Shown here piece by piece: positions 9,535 to 20,131 of a stretch of DNA of 64,000 nt. The stretch is from Streptomyces sp. HM190 (GTDB lineage: Bacteria > Actinomycetota > Actinomycetes > Streptomycetales > Streptomycetaceae). The notes below the pieces were generated by a model, which did no database searches, had not been told where the DNA came from, and worked only from the letters and a program-made list of their open reading frames with translations. The stretch's first letter is position 1. Each line of letters opens with the position of its first letter. The position numbers were made by a program, and so were the translations under genes. The stretch covers positions 2,170,001 to 2,234,000 of the forward strand of contig NZ_CP047318.1 in assembly GCF_009857135.1 (NCBI RefSeq). The letters are read 5' to 3'.

Positions 9535-10947
9535 TCAGCCGTCCGCGGCGGCGAGTTCGCGCACTGCCTGCGCGAACGCGTCCCCGCGCCTGTTGTAGTT
9601 GACGAACATGTCCATCGACGCGCAGGCCGGTGCCAACAGCACCGTGTCGCCCGGCTGTGCGAGCGCCCGTGCCTCGCGGACAGCCGCGAGCATCGCCCCA
9701 GTGTCTGTCCGGTCGAGGTCCACGACCGGCACTTCCGGGGCGTGTCGCGCGAGCGCTTCGCGGATCAGCGCGCGGTCCGCGCCGATCAGCACGACGCCTC
9801 TCAGCCGCTTCGCCGCCCCGGCGACCAGCTCGTCGAACGTCGCGCCCTTGGCGAGTCCGCCCGCGATCCACACGATCGGCTCGTAGGCCGCCAACGAGGC
9901 CTGCGCGGCGTGCGTGTTGGTGGCCTTGGAGTCGTCGACGTACGTGACGCCGTCCACGTCGGCCACGTGCGCGATGCGGTGCGCGTCCGGGGTGAAGGCC
10001 CGCAGGCCGTCCCGTACGGCCTTGGCGGGCACGCCGAAGGCGCGGGCGAGGGCGGCCGCGGCGAGGGCGTTGGCGACGTTGTGCGGGGCCGGCGGGTCGA
10101 TGTCGGTGACCTCGGCGAGTTCCTGCGCGTTCTTCTGCCGGTTCTCGACGAAGGCGCGGTCGACCAGGATGCCGTCCACGACGCCGAGTTGGGAGGGGCC
10201 CGGGGTGCCGAGCGTGAACCCGACGGCGCGGCAGCCCTCTTCGACGTCCGCCTCGCGCACCAGGTCCTCGGTGGCCTTGTCGGCGACGTTGTAGACGCAG
10301 GCGATCCGGTTGCCCTCGTAGACGCGGCCCTTGTCCTTGGCGTACGCCTCCATGGAGCCGTGCCAGTCGAGGTGGTCGGGGGCGAGGTTCAGGACGACGG
10401 CGGAGTGGGCGCGCAGGGAGGGCGCCCAGTGGAGCTGGTAGCTGGACAGCTCCACGGCGAGGACGTCGTACTCCTCGTCGCCGAGGACCGCGTCCAGGAG
10501 CGAGACCCCGATGTTGCCGACGGCCGCCGTGCGCAGCCCCGCCGCCTTCAGGATCGAGGCGAGCATCTGGACGGTCGTGGTCTTGCCGTTGGTGCCCGTG
10601 ACGGCCAGCCAGGGCGCCGCGTCGGGGCCGCGCAGGCGCCAGGCCAGCTCGACGTCCCCCCAGATCTCCAGGCCCGCCTCGCGGGCGGCGGTGAACAGCG
10701 GCTTGTCGGGCCGCCAGCCGGGCGCGGTGACGACGAGGTCGGTGCTCTCGGGCAGGGTGGCGCCGTCTCCGAGGCGCACGGTGATGCCGAGCGCCTCCAG
10801 CTCGGCGGCCTGGGCGCGGGCGCGTTCGTCGTCGCCGTCGTTGACGACCGTGACGGTGGCGCCGAGGCCGTGCAGGGCCTTGGCCGCGGGGATGCCGGAG
10901 ACGCCGAGCCCGGCGACGGTGACGTGCTTGCCCTGCCAGTCGGTCAC
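9535..10947 (-). CDS. murD: MurD UDP-MurNAc-L-Ala:D-Glu ligase
   Basis: 470 residues from GTG at 10947 ([17 protein letters not shown]). The frame stays open upstream, but this start overlaps the mraY stop by four bases (GTGA) and matches family length. The ATP site is [14 protein letters not shown] (about 119-132). Further Mur ligase motifs are [18 protein letters not shown] and [12 protein letters not shown]. It adds D-Glu to UDP-MurNAc-L-Ala in the cytosol. Confidence 0.96.
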   Translation of the reverse strand: MTDWQGKHVTVAGLGVSGIPAAKALHGLGATVTVVNDGDDERARAQAAELEALGITVRLGDGATLPESTDLVVTAPGWRPDKPLFTAAREAGLEIWGDVELAWRLRGPDAAPWLAVTGTNGKTTTVQMLASILKAAGLRTAAVGNIGVSLLDAVLGDEEYDVLAVELSSYQLHWAPSLRAHSAVVLNLAPDHLDWHGSMEAYAKDKGRVYEGNRIACVYNVADKATEDLVREADVEEGCRAVGFTLGTPGPSQLGVVDGILVDRAFVENRQKNAQELAEVTDIDPPAPHNVANALAAAALARAFGVPAKAVRDGLRAFTPDAHRIAHVADVDGVTYVDDSKATNTHAAQASLAAYEPIVWIAGGLAKGATFDELVAGAAKRLRGVVLIGADRALIREALARHAPEVPVVDLDRTDTGAMLAAVREARALAQPGDTVLLAPACASMDMFVNYNRRGDAFAQAVRELAAADG

Positions 10948-12017
10948 TTGTCGGCCGCCCATCCCGCGTAGAAGATGCCGAGTCCGACGATCACGCAGAT
11001 GCCCTGGATGATCCAGAAGCGCACCACGACGAGGACCTCGGACCAGCCCTTGAGTTCGAAGTGGTGCTGGAGCGGTGCCATGCGGAAGACACGCTTGCCG
11101 GTCAGGCGGAACGAGCCGACCTGGATGACGACCGACATGGTGATGAGGACGAACAGGCCGCCGAGGAGCGCGAGGAGCAGCTCGGTGCGGGAGCAGATCG
11201 CGAGACCGGCGAGGGCGCCGCCGAGGGCGAGCGAACCGGTGTCGCCCATGAAGATCTTCGCGGGCGAGGTGTTCCACCACAGGAAGCCGAGGCAGGCGCC
11301 CATCAGGGCGGAGGCGACGATCGCGAGGTCGAGGGGGTCGCGCACCTCGTAGCAGGCGGCCGGGTTGGTCAGGGTCTGCGTGTTGGCGCAGGACTCCTGG
11401 AACTGCCAGACGCCGATGAAGGTGTACGCGCCGAAGACGAGCACGGAGGCGCCGGTGGCGAGGCCGTCGAGGCCGTCGGTGAGGTTCACGCCGTTCGACA
11501 TCGCGAGGATCATGAACAGCGCCCAGATCACGAACAGCACCGGGCCGATGGACCAGCCGAAGTCCTGCACGAAGGAGAGCTTGGTGGAGGCCGGCGTCTG
11601 GTCGCGGGCGTCCGGGAACTGCAGCGCGAGGACCGCGAAGGCGATACCGACGATCAGCTGGCCGGCCATCTTGGCCTTGGCGCGCAGACCGAGCGAACGG
11701 CGCTTGACGATCTTGATGTAGTCGTCGAGGAAGCCGACGAGGCCCATGCCGGCCATCAGGCCGAGCACCAGCAGACCGGAGAAGGTCGGCGGCTGGCCCG
11801 AGATCACCTTGGCCAGGAAGTACGCGACGATCGTCGCCAGGATGAAGGCGATACCACCCATGGTCGGCGTACCGCGCTTGCTGGCGTGCTCGCGCGGGCC
11901 GTCGTCACGGATGTACTGGCCGTAGCCCTTGCGGGCCAGCAGCTTGATCAGCAGCGGAGTGCCGACCAGGGTCAGGAAGAGACCGATGACTCCTGCGAAC
12001 AGGATCTGATTCATCAT
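10944..12017 (-). CDS. mraY: MraY phospho-MurNAc-pentapeptide transferase
   Basis: 357 residues, polytopic with about ten helices. Key motifs are [25 protein letters not shown] with the catalytic aspartates, [12 protein letters not shown] and [11 protein letters not shown], and a C-terminal [14 protein letters not shown]. It moves phospho-MurNAc-pentapeptide to undecaprenyl phosphate, giving lipid I. Two adjacent in-frame ATGs (12017 and 12014) are possible starts; the murF stop overlaps the second. Confidence 0.97.
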   Translation of the reverse strand: MMNQILFAGVIGLFLTLVGTPLLIKLLARKGYGQYIRDDGPREHASKRGTPTMGGIAFILATIVAYFLAKVISGQPPTFSGLLVLGLMAGMGLVGFLDDYIKIVKRRSLGLRAKAKMAGQLIVGIAFAVLALQFPDARDQTPASTKLSFVQDFGWSIGPVLFVIWALFMILAMSNGVNLTDGLDGLATGASVLVFGAYTFIGVWQFQESCANTQTLTNPAACYEVRDPLDLAIVASALMGACLGFLWWNTSPAKIFMGDTGSLALGGALAGLAICSRTELLLALLGGLFVLITMSVVIQVGSFRLTGKRVFRMAPLQHHFELKGWSEVLVVVRFWIIQGICVIVGLGIFYAGWAADK

Positions 12018-13429
12018 CGCGCGGCAACCTCACCCTCGTTGCCGCCGTCGAGCAGCGCCTGCGCCACACTCTCCAGCCCGACCGACCGGGACGCCTTCAC
12101 GAGTACGACGTCCCCCGGGCGCAACTGACTGCGCAACAGGTCGATCGCCGCCTGTGCGTCGGACACGTGCACCGACTCCTCACCCCACGAACCCTCGTTG
12201 TATGCGCCCAGTTGCAGCCACGAGGCCTCCCTGCCCCCGACCGCGACGAGCTTGCCGACATTGAGCCGGACGGCGAGCCGTCCGACCGCGTCGTGCTCGG
12301 CGAGCGATTCGTCCCCGAGCTCGGCCATCTTGCCGAGCACCGCCCAGGTCCGCCGCCCCTGGCCCATGGCCGCGAGCGCGCGCAGAGCGGCCCGCATGGA
12401 CTCGGGGTTCGCGTTGTAGGCGTCGTTGACGACCGTCACGCCGTCCGGGCGCTCGGTGACCTCCATCCGCCAACGGGAGAGGGAGCCCGCCTCGGAGAGC
12501 GCGGTGGCGATCTCTTCCGCGGACATGCCCAGCTCATGGGCGACGGCGGCCGCGGCGAGCGCGTTCGACACGTGATGCTCACCGTACAGGCGCATGGTCA
12601 CATCACTTGCACCGGAGGGTGTGTGAAGGCGGAACGCGGGCCGTCCCGCGTCCGTGAGCCGTACGTTCTCTGCGCGTACGTCCGCTTCGCCGGACTCTCC
12701 GAACAGGACCACCTTGGCCTTCGTGCGGGAGGCCATCGCGCGGACGAGGGGGTCGTCGGCGTTGAGGATCGCGATGCCGCCCTCGCTCGCCGGCGGCAGG
12801 GCCTCGACCAGCTCGCCCTTGGCCTGCGCGATCTGCTCGCGGCCGCCGAACTCGCCGATGTGGGCGGTGCCGACGTTGAGCACGAGGCCGACCTCGGGCG
12901 GGGTGAGACCGGTGAGGTAGCGGATGTGGCCGATGCCCCGGGCGCCCATCTCCAGGACGAGGAAACGGGTCTCCTCGGTGGCGCTGAGCGCGGTGAGGGG
13001 CAGGCCGATCTCGTTGTTGAGGGAGCCGGGTGTGAACACCGTCGGCGCCTTGCGCCGCAGGACCTGGGCGATCAGGTCCTTGGTGCTGGTCTTGCCGGCG
13101 GAGCCGGTGAGGGCGATGAGCGTGGTGCCGAGTGCGCGCACCACGTGGCGGGCGAGAGCGCCGAGCGCGGCCTGGACGTCGGTCACGACGATCGCGGGCA
13201 CACCGACGGGGCGGGACGCCAGCACCGCGGCGGCGCCCGCCTCGACGACCGCGGCCGCGTAGTCGTGGCCGTCCACGCGCTCGCCGACGAAGGCGACGAA
13301 GAGGCTGCCGGGCTCCACCTCACGGGAGTCCCGGACGACGGGTCCGGTGACACGTACCGACGGATCCGGTATGTCGTGCGTCTGCCCGCCGACGACTTCT
13401 GCGATCTCGGCGAGAGAGAGGGCGATCAC
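12014..13429 (-). CDS. murF: MurF D-Ala-D-Ala adding ligase
   Basis: 471 residues, GTG start. The Mur ligase ATP loop is [14 protein letters not shown] (about 107-120), followed by [14 protein letters not shown] and the [17 protein letters not shown] block, diagnostic of MurF. It completes UDP-MurNAc-pentapeptide. Only four bases separate it from the murE stop and it overlaps mraY by a few bases, so translation is likely coupled. Confidence 0.96.
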   Translation of the reverse strand: MIALSLAEIAEVVGGQTHDIPDPSVRVTGPVVRDSREVEPGSLFVAFVGERVDGHDYAAAVVEAGAAAVLASRPVGVPAIVVTDVQAALGALARHVVRALGTTLIALTGSAGKTSTKDLIAQVLRRKAPTVFTPGSLNNEIGLPLTALSATEETRFLVLEMGARGIGHIRYLTGLTPPEVGLVLNVGTAHIGEFGGREQIAQAKGELVEALPPASEGGIAILNADDPLVRAMASRTKAKVVLFGESGEADVRAENVRLTDAGRPAFRLHTPSGASDVTMRLYGEHHVSNALAAAAVAHELGMSAEEIATALSEAGSLSRWRMEVTERPDGVTVVNDAYNANPESMRAALRALAAMGQGRRTWAVLGKMAELGDESLAEHDAVGRLAVRLNVGKLVAVGGREASWLQLGAYNEGSWGEESVHVSDAQAAIDLLRSQLRPGDVVLVKASRSVGLESVAQALLDGGNEGEVAAR

Positions 13430-13433
13430 AAGT

Positions 13434-15110
13434 TCATCCCTGGGTCTGCTGGATAGCTGCGCGAAGCACCTGGCGGTCGTCGAAGGGACGGACCACGCCG
13501 GCGATGTCCTGGCCCTGCTCGTGGCCCTTGCCCGCGACCAGCACGGTGTCGCCGGGCCGCGCGCGGGCCACGGCCGCGGCGATCGCGGCGGCCCGGTCCT
13601 CGAAGAGGAGGACCTCGCCGCGCTCGTGGACCGGCACGGAGGCCGCGCCCTGGAGCATGGTGGCGAGGATCGCGAGGGGGTCCTCGGAGCGGGGGTTGTC
13701 GGAGGTCAGTACGGCCGTGTCGGAGAAGCGGGCGATGGCGGCGCCCATCGGCGCGCGCTTGGTGCGGTCCCGGTCGCCGCCGCAGCCGAGCACCACGTGC
13801 AGCCTGCCCTCGGTGACCTTGCGCAGCGCCTTGAGAACCGACTCGACGGCGTCCGTCTTGTGGGCGTAGTCGACGACGGCGAGGTAGGGCTGCCCGGCGT
13901 CCACGCGCTCCAGGCGGCCCGGCACCCCCGGCACGGCGGCGACGCCGTCGGCGGCGGTCTGCGGGTCGATCCCGGCGACGGCCAGGGCGACGATGGCGGC
14001 GAGGGTGTTGGCGACGTTGAACGGGCCCGGCAGCGGCGACCTCGCGGTGATCCGCTCGTTCTTCGGGCCGAGCACGGTGAACGTCGAGTCCATCGGGCCG
14101 ACCTCGACGTCCACGGCGCGCCAGTCGGCGTCGGGGTGGCCGTCGGCGGAGAACGTGACGACCGGGACCGAGGCCTCCTTGGTGAGCCGGCGGCCGTACT
14201 CGTCGTCGAGGTTGACGACACCGAGCTTGCTGCGCTCCGGGGTGAACAGCCTCGCCTTGGCCTGGAAGTAGTCCTCCATGTCGGAGTGGAACTCCATGTG
14301 CTCCGGGCTGAGGTTGTTGAACACCGCCACGTCGAAGACGCAGCCGTCGACCCGGCCGAGGACCAGGGCGTGGCTGGACACCTCCATGACGACCGCGTCC
14401 ACGCCGCGTTCGCGCATGACGGCGAAGAGGGCCTGGAGGTCGGTGGCCTCGGGGGTGGTGCGCTCGGACTTGATGCGCTCGTCGCCGATGCGCATCTCGA
14501 CGGTGCCGATGAGGCCGGTGGAGCGGACCGTGCGCAGACCGCCCTCGACGAGGTACGCGGTGGTGGTCTTGCCGGAGGTGCCGGTGATGCCGATCTGGAG
14601 CAGGTCGCGGCCGGGCCGGCCGTAGATCGTGGCCGCCAGTTCGCCCATCCGTCCGCGCGGGTCGTCGACGACGAGGACCGGGAGCCCGGTGGCGGCGGCG
14701 CGCTCGGCCCCGGTCGGGTCGGTGAGGACCGCGGCGGCGCCGAGGCCGGCCGCCTGGTTCACGAAGTCGGCGCCGTGCAGCCGGGCGCCGGGCAGGGCGG
14801 CGTACAGGTCGCCGGGGCGGACGGCGCGGGAGTCGTGGGTGATGCCCGTGACCCCGGTGGCGGCCTCCCCGGTCTCCGGCCGTGCGGCACCCAGGTGTCC
14901 GGCGAGTTCCGCGAGGGGTGTGGCGGAGACCTGGGCCGGCCTGGGCGGTCCGGGGTATGTCACGGAAACGCCCTTCTGGGTGGTTTGGGACTGATCAGCG
15001 TGTGGCACGGCGGTGAGCGTACCGGGCACACCCCCGCCGGAGCGAAGCGAGGGTTTGGGCGAGGGCGGTGGCAAGGCGTGGTTCCCGGGATCGGGAGTGA
15101 TCATGGTCAC
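13434..15110 (-). CDS. murE: MurE diaminopimelate-adding ligase
   Basis: 558 residues from GTG 15110; ATG 15104 is two codons downstream, and a GTG inside the Ser/Pro-rich N-terminal extension (about 50) is another option, because the conserved domain only begins near residue 58. The ATP loop is ITGTSGKTTTAYLVEG. The substrate motif DNPRSEDP is of the diaminopimelate type, fitting the LL-DAP wall of Streptomyces. It adds DAP to UDP-MurNAc-L-Ala-D-Glu. A gap of about 80 bases separates it from ftsI. Confidence 0.93.
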   Translation of the reverse strand: MTMITPDPGNHALPPPSPKPSLRSGGGVPGTLTAVPHADQSQTTQKGVSVTYPGPPRPAQVSATPLAELAGHLGAARPETGEAATGVTGITHDSRAVRPGDLYAALPGARLHGADFVNQAAGLGAAAVLTDPTGAERAAATGLPVLVVDDPRGRMGELAATIYGRPGRDLLQIGITGTSGKTTTAYLVEGGLRTVRSTGLIGTVEMRIGDERIKSERTTPEATDLQALFAVMRERGVDAVVMEVSSHALVLGRVDGCVFDVAVFNNLSPEHMEFHSDMEDYFQAKARLFTPERSKLGVVNLDDEYGRRLTKEASVPVVTFSADGHPDADWRAVDVEVGPMDSTFTVLGPKNERITARSPLPGPFNVANTLAAIVALAVAGIDPQTAADGVAAVPGVPGRLERVDAGQPYLAVVDYAHKTDAVESVLKALRKVTEGRLHVVLGCGGDRDRTKRAPMGAAIARFSDTAVLTSDNPRSEDPLAILATMLQGAASVPVHERGEVLLFEDRAAAIAAAVARARPGDTVLVAGKGHEQGQDIAGVVRPFDDRQVLRAAIQQTQG

Positions 15111-15191
15111 GAGTGCGTTCCTGGCTGGTTGCGCTGATCAGTGGGTGGATCAGGGAGGGTCAGGAGGGTCGGGGGTCGCCCGGGCGGCGGG

Positions 15192-17168
15192 TCACGGGGT
15201 GAAGCTGACGGGCAGGTTCGCGGGCCCGGCGCCGGTCGGCGGGACCTGGAGGGTCTTCAGGGCGAACTCCATGACCTCCTTGTAGATGGGTCCGCAGATC
15301 TGGCCGCCGAAGTAGTTGCCCTTGGTGGCGTTCTGGATGGCGCAGTACACGGTGATCCGCGGCTTGTCGGCGGGTGCGAAGCCGGCGAACGACGAGGTGT
15401 AGCCGCGGTACCTGCCGGTGGCCGGATCCACGCGGTTCGCGGTGCCCGTCTTGCCCGCGACCCGGTAGCCGGGGATGCGCGCCTTGGTGCCGGTGCCCTC
15501 CTCGTCGTCCACGACGGACTCCAGCATCCTGGCCAGGGTCCTCGCCGTCTTCTCGCTCACCACCCGGGTCTTCTTCGGCTTCGGTGCGGGGGTGAAGCGG
15601 CCGTCGGGCCCCTTGGTGCCCCGGACGAGGGTGGGCGCCACGCGGACGCCGCCGTTGGCGATCGTCGAGTAGACGGAGGTCGCCTGCATGGCGTTTATCG
15701 AGACGCCCTGGCCGAAGGGGATCGTGTACTGCTGTGACGTCGACCAGTCCTCGGGGTCGGCCAGGATGCCCTTCGTCTCACCGGGGAAGCCGAGCCCGGT
15801 GTAGCTGCCGATGCCGAACTTGCGCAGGTAGGAGTAGAGGATCCGGTTGGACTCCCGCTGGTTCCTGCCGAGTTCGCCGGTGGCGAGGATCGTGCCGATG
15901 TTGCTGGACTTGGCGAGCACGCCGTTGAGCGTCAGGTACCAGGTCGGGTGGTCGATGTCGTCCTTGAAGAGGCGGTCGCCGCGGTGCAGCCGGTTGGGCA
16001 CGGTGACATGCGTCTCGGGGGTGGCGACGTTCTCCTCCAGTACGGCGGCCATCGACATGACCTTGGCGGTGGAGCCGGGCTCGTAGGCGTCCTGGAGGGC
16101 CGCGTTGCCCAGGGCGTCCGGGTTCGCCCTGGTGAGGTCGTTGGGGTCGAAGCCGGGCGCGTTGGCCATGGCGAGGATCTCGCCGGTGCGGGTGTCCTGC
16201 ACCATCACATAGCCACGGTCCGCCTTGGACTTCTTCACCTGCTCGGCGATGGCCCTCTGCGCGGCCCACTGGATGTCGCGGTCGATGGTCAGCTCGACGT
16301 CGGAGCCGGCCACGGCTGGCGTCTCGGTGGAGCCCGCGGTGGGCACGAGGCGTCCACCGGACTGGGCGTAGCGGATCTTGCCGTTCTTGCCGGACAGGTC
16401 GCGGTTCAGCTGCTGCTCGATGCCGCCGCCGCCCTTGCCCTCGGCGTTGACCCAGCCCAGTATCCCGGCGGCGAGGTCGCCGTTGGGGTACACGCGCTTG
16501 CTGCTGGGCTCCTGGAAGACGCCGGCCAGCACGTTGACGGTGCCCGGGTCGTCCTTGGCCTTCTTGACGAGGGCTGCCTTCAGATCGGTGATCTGGTTCC
16601 AGACCTGGGGGGTCTGGCGGCGGGCGAGGAGCACGTACCGGGTGTTCTCGGTGCGCAGCTTCCCGGCGATGGTGTCCTGGTCGGCACCGAGGATCGGTGC
16701 GAGGAGCGCGGCCGCCTGCTCGGGGCCGTCACCGACCTTGAGCTGGTCGCGCGTGAACATCGTCGGGTCGGCGGTGATGTCGTTGGCGTCCGCGCTGATC
16801 GCTAGGTCGACGCCGTTGCGGTCGGTGATCCCGCCGCGCTCGGCGGCGAGGACCCGGCCGACGTAGCGGTTCCGGTCGGCCTTGGCCGCGTACTCGCCGG
16901 CGTCGACGGCCTGCACCTGGAGCAGCCGGACCACGAAGGCGATCATCACCAGGGTGAGCGCGAGGCTGACCATGCGCAGCCGGGGGCGGGGGCTGCCCAG
17001 GCGGATGGTGCGCCGGGCCGGCGGCCGAGGGGTGCCCGGACGCCGCTGGCCCGCGGGCCGGGCGCCGGGGCCGGGGCGGCGCTGCTGGCCGCCCGGACGC
17101 ACCGGCCGGGCGGGGCCGGGTACGCGGCGGCGGGGCGGCTGCCTGCCTGAATCGACCACTTCCGTCAC
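15192..17168 (-). CDS. ftsI: FtsI, septal class B penicillin-binding protein
   Basis: 658 residues from GTG 17168. The frame is open further upstream, but that part is a Pro/Arg-rich shadow of ftsL; this GTG overlaps the ftsL stop as GTGA. A basic Pro/Arg/Gly-rich cytoplasmic N-terminus is followed by one membrane helix (MVSLALTLVMIAFVVRLLQVQ), a dimerisation domain and a transpeptidase. Active-site motifs are EPGSTAKVM (SxxK), KSSNIGT (SxN) and AGKTGTANR (KTG). It cross-links peptidoglycan at septa with FtsW. Confidence 0.95.
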   Translation of the reverse strand: MTEVVDSGRQPPRRRVPGPARPVRPGGQQRRPGPGARPAGQRRPGTPRPPARRTIRLGSPRPRLRMVSLALTLVMIAFVVRLLQVQAVDAGEYAAKADRNRYVGRVLAAERGGITDRNGVDLAISADANDITADPTMFTRDQLKVGDGPEQAAALLAPILGADQDTIAGKLRTENTRYVLLARRQTPQVWNQITDLKAALVKKAKDDPGTVNVLAGVFQEPSSKRVYPNGDLAAGILGWVNAEGKGGGGIEQQLNRDLSGKNGKIRYAQSGGRLVPTAGSTETPAVAGSDVELTIDRDIQWAAQRAIAEQVKKSKADRGYVMVQDTRTGEILAMANAPGFDPNDLTRANPDALGNAALQDAYEPGSTAKVMSMAAVLEENVATPETHVTVPNRLHRGDRLFKDDIDHPTWYLTLNGVLAKSSNIGTILATGELGRNQRESNRILYSYLRKFGIGSYTGLGFPGETKGILADPEDWSTSQQYTIPFGQGVSINAMQATSVYSTIANGGVRVAPTLVRGTKGPDGRFTPAPKPKKTRVVSEKTARTLARMLESVVDDEEGTGTKARIPGYRVAGKTGTANRVDPATGRYRGYTSSFAGFAPADKPRITVYCAIQNATKGNYFGGQICGPIYKEVMEFALKTLQVPPTGAGPANLPVSFTP

Positions 17169-17812
17169 CTGCCGGGGTTCGTCGAGAGCGGGGTGGACCG
17201 TGCGGACGGGCCGGTGGGGGTGGGTACGGCTCCGGGCGCGACGCCGCGCGCGGCGTCGGGGCCGGTGCCCGGCGCGGCTCCGGGGACCGTCCCGGGGGGC
17301 GCCGGCGAGTCCGACGGCGAGGAGGTCGGCGTGGACGTGGGCGTGGGGGGCGGTGTGGGGGTCGGTGTGGGCGTGGGGGCCGGACCGCCGGACGCGGGGG
17401 CGAGTGCCTCGGGCGCGAGGACCAGGGGCAGGCTCGCCGGTGACTGCGGGGCCGCGGGGCTCGGGACGCCCTTGACGCGGCCGTCGGGCTCCAGGAAGGC
17501 GGGGTCGCCGCCGGGCACCATGCCCAGCTCGCGGGCGCGGCGCTGGAGCGCCTGCGGGGCGGAGTAGGCGTCGACGTCCCGCTGGAGCGCCTGTTCCTCG
17601 TCGGTGTAGCTCTTGACGTCGTCCTGGAGGTCGTCGAGCTGGAACGACCCCTCGCTCAGCGCGGAGTTCAGGACGAGGAGGCCGATGAGGCCGCCGCCCA
17701 GGAGCACGACGACGAGGAGGACGAACGGGGTGCGGGCGGCCCGGCCGGAGCCGGCGGGCAGGAGCCGCGCGAGTCGTGCGGCCCGCCCCCTCAGTTCGGG
17801 TTTCCTGCTCAC
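17165..17812 (-). CDS. ftsL: FtsL-like septum protein with long Pro/Thr tail
   Basis: 215 residues, GTG start preceded by GGGGAGGG. A short basic N-terminus, one transmembrane segment (TPFVLLVVVLLGGGLIGLLVL, about 28-48) and a coiled coil (about 50-95, ending in RARELGMVPGGDPAF) are standard for FtsL. About 90 extra residues follow, extremely rich in Pro, Thr, Ala and Ser with PTPTPT runs, probably outside the membrane in the wall. FtsL works with DivIC to activate FtsW/FtsI. It is placed between rsmH and ftsI as usual. Confidence 0.88.
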   Translation of the reverse strand: MSRKPELRGRAARLARLLPAGSGRAARTPFVLLVVVLLGGGLIGLLVLNSALSEGSFQLDDLQDDVKSYTDEEQALQRDVDAYSAPQALQRRARELGMVPGGDPAFLEPDGRVKGVPSPAAPQSPASLPLVLAPEALAPASGGPAPTPTPTPTPPPTPTSTPTSSPSDSPAPPGTVPGAAPGTGPDAARGVAPGAVPTPTGPSARSTPLSTNPGR

Positions 17813-17923
17813 GCACCCTCCCCGTCCGTTCGTTTCTCGGACTCACTTCCGGCGCCGGCGAGTTCGGTTCTCGGACCCACCACCGTCCCCTTCACGCACT
17901 GTGTTCCGGCCGCGTCGTACGAC

Positions 17924-18880
17924 TCACTCGACGTCCTCCCGGATGCGCTCCGCCCCGCGCAGCCGTGCGGGGGCGGCACGCCGGTTCTCGGCGACCTCTT
18001 CCTCGGTGGGAAGTTCGGCACCACGGGTCAGGAGCTTGAGCCGCGGCTGGTAGCGCTCGGGGACGACGGGCAGTCCGGGGGGCGCGGTGGAGGCGGCGCC
18101 CGCCGCGAACACCTGCTTGACGAGGCGGTCTTCGAGCGAGTGGTACGACAGCACGGCGATCCGGCCGCCGACCGCGAGGGCCTTGACCGCGGCGGGGATC
18201 GACCGCTCCAGCACGGTGAGTTCGCCGTTGACCTCGATGCGCAGGGCCTGGAAGGTGCGCTTGGCGGGGTTGCCGCCGGTGCGCTTGGCGGCCTGCGGCA
18301 GGGCGTCGCGGATCAGCTCGACCAGGCGCGCGCTGTTGCTGAAGGGCTCCTTCTCGCGCTCGCGCACGATCGCGGAGACGATCCGCTTGGCCTGCTTCTC
18401 CTCGCCGTACGCCCTGAGGATCCGGACGAGTTCGCCGGGCGGGTAGGTGTTGAGGACCTCGGCGGCGCTGATGCCGGTCGTCTGGTCCATGCGCATGTCG
18501 AGCGGGGCGTCCTGGGCGTAGGCGAAGCCGCGGTCGGCCTCGTCGAGTTGCATGGAGGAGACGCCGAGGTCGAACAGGACGCCCTGGACGTGGGAGATGC
18601 CCAGGCGGGCGAGCACGTCGGGGAGTTCGTCGTAGACGGCGTGCACCAGGGTGGCGCGGTCGCCGTAGGGGGCGAGCCGTTCCCCGGACAGGCGCAGCGC
18701 CTCCTTGTCCCGGTCAAGGGCCACGAGCCGGGCCTCGGGGAACCGGGTGAGGAGCGCCTCGCTGTGGCCGCCGAGCCCGAGGGTGCAGTCGACCACGACG
18801 GCGCCGGGCTCCGTGAGGGCCGGGGCCAGCATGTCCAGGCACCGCTGGAGCATGACGGGAACGTGTCGACTCTCGGTCAA
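17924..18880 (-). CDS. rsmH: RsmH 16S rRNA C1402 N4-methyltransferase
   Basis: 318 residues. The start is TTG 18880 ([17 protein letters not shown]), chosen because the conserved HVPVML motif must be included and GAGAGGG lies upstream; the first ATG would delete it. The SAM-binding region is [16 protein letters not shown], and the family motif [14 protein letters not shown] is near the C-terminus. It methylates C1402 in the ribosomal P site. It is the first gene of the dcw run here; no mraZ precedes it. Confidence 0.95.
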   Translation of the reverse strand: MTESRHVPVMLQRCLDMLAPALTEPGAVVVDCTLGLGGHSEALLTRFPEARLVALDRDKEALRLSGERLAPYGDRATLVHAVYDELPDVLARLGISHVQGVLFDLGVSSMQLDEADRGFAYAQDAPLDMRMDQTTGISAAEVLNTYPPGELVRILRAYGEEKQAKRIVSAIVREREKEPFSNSARLVELIRDALPQAAKRTGGNPAKRTFQALRIEVNGELTVLERSIPAAVKALAVGGRIAVLSYHSLEDRLVKQVFAAGAASTAPPGLPVVPERYQPRLKLLTRGAELPTEEEVAENRRAAPARLRGAERIREDVE

Positions 18881-19287
18881 GGGGCCCTCTCAGGTCCGGC
18901 GGGCCCGTACGCACCGCCGGGTCCCCGCCCGCTCAGGAAGGGGAGGTCCGCCGGCGCCGGAGAGTGCCGGCCGACCGGGAGCGGGAGGAGGCCGAGCCGT
19001 ACGTACGCGCCGCGCACGCGGGGAGATGCCGGGCAGTGGCCGGATCTCTCGGGGATGTCAGTCCAGCAGGGGGTCCTCGCCTCCCGCTCCGCGTCACTTT
19101 AGTCCACGGCTCCTCGCGGTCAATCAACCGGCCTGCGCGTCGCGACGCCGCTCCCGAGGTGAAGCCCGGAAAGCCGAGAAATCACTCGGAGTGGTGCAAT
19201 CCCGCCACCCCTGTGGGTTACCTCACAACAACCCTCAATGACGTTCTTTGTCCCCTCTCACAAAGCGCCATCGGCGCCCGTGGCCAG
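18881..19287. other. Intergenic region between divergent rsmH and carbonic anhydrase
   Basis: About 400 bases with no supported gene. It must hold the promoter of the leftward dcw cluster and that of the carbonic anhydrase. The right half (about 19180-19260) is less GC-rich than its surroundings. I see no MraZ-box repeat array and no RNA gene. Confidence 0.5.
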
Positions 19288-19293
19288 TAACGT
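19288..19293 (+). promoter_or_regulatory. Candidate -10 box, leaderless carbonic anhydrase
   Basis: TAACGT fits the TAnnnT -10 of the Streptomyces principal sigma factor and lies exactly seven bases before the ATG at 19301. Transcription would start at the start codon. No Shine-Dalgarno is seen and no clear -35 was found. Confidence 0.45.
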
Positions 19294-19300
19294 CATGCCT

Positions 19301-19846
19301 ATGACGACCTCCGCATCAGTTCCCACCGCATCCGAAGGCGCCATAGGCGGCGACACCGTCACCGACCGGCTGGTCGCGGCCAACGGGCGGTACGCCGCCG
19401 CGTTCACCGACCCCGGCATGGACGCCCGCCCCGTTCTGCGCGTCGCCGTCGTGGCCTGCATGGACGCCCGCCTCGACCTGCACGCCGCCCTCGGCCTCGA
19501 CCTGGGCGACTGCCACACCATCCGCAACGCCGGCGGCGTGGTCACCGACGACGTGATCCGCTCCCTCACCATCAGCCAGCGCAAGCTGGGCACCCGCAGC
19601 GTCGTCCTGATCCACCACACCGGCTGCGGCCTGGAGGCCCTCACCGAGGACTTCCGCACCGAGCTGGAGGTCGAGGTCGGCCAGCGCCCGGCCTGGGCCG
19701 TGGAGTCCTTCCGGGACGTCGACCAGGACGTACGGCAGTCCATGCAGCGGGTGCGGACCAACCCGTTCCTGCTGCACACGGACGACGTGCGCGGTTTCGT
19801 CTTCGACGTGAAGACCGGTCTGCTGCGGGAGGTCGACGGCGCCTGA
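19301..19846 (+). CDS. Beta-class carbonic anhydrase
   Basis: 181 residues. The ATG at 19301 is preferred over in-frame upstream codons because it sits seven bases after a -10 box. Zinc ligands are Cys53 in ACMDAR with the Asp55/Arg57 dyad, and His106 and Cys109 in HHTGCG. The IRNAGG motif is also present. The short size and motif spacing match the Rv1284-like type. It interconverts CO2 and bicarbonate in the cytosol. It stands alone between the dcw cluster and the MoxR operon. Confidence 0.88.
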   Translation: MTTSASVPTASEGAIGGDTVTDRLVAANGRYAAAFTDPGMDARPVLRVAVVACMDARLDLHAALGLDLGDCHTIRNAGGVVTDDVIRSLTISQRKLGTRSVVLIHHTGCGLEALTEDFRTELEVEVGQRPAWAVESFRDVDQDVRQSMQRVRTNPFLLHTDDVRGFVFDVKTGLLREVDGA

Positions 19847-20131
19847 GCGGCGTCGAACCGGCCCCTCGCACCGGCCCCTCCCCCACCCCCGGACGGGTTT
19901 CCGCCGTCCCGGGTTCCTGTCAATCTCCTGGCATCCTGGCGTGCGAGACGGTGCAAGCCCGGCAAATCGCCGGCCGTTGTCCACAGGCGAGTGACACGAA
20001 TCGGTAACGGCAGCAAGAATGCACGTGTGGCAACACGCGGAACTGTTCGCGCGTGATGCCCGTGTTTCGGGGTGGGCCGGTCCGCATCGCAGAGCGTCGG
20101 CCCGGAGAAAGAACGGGCCGAGGAGGGCCGG

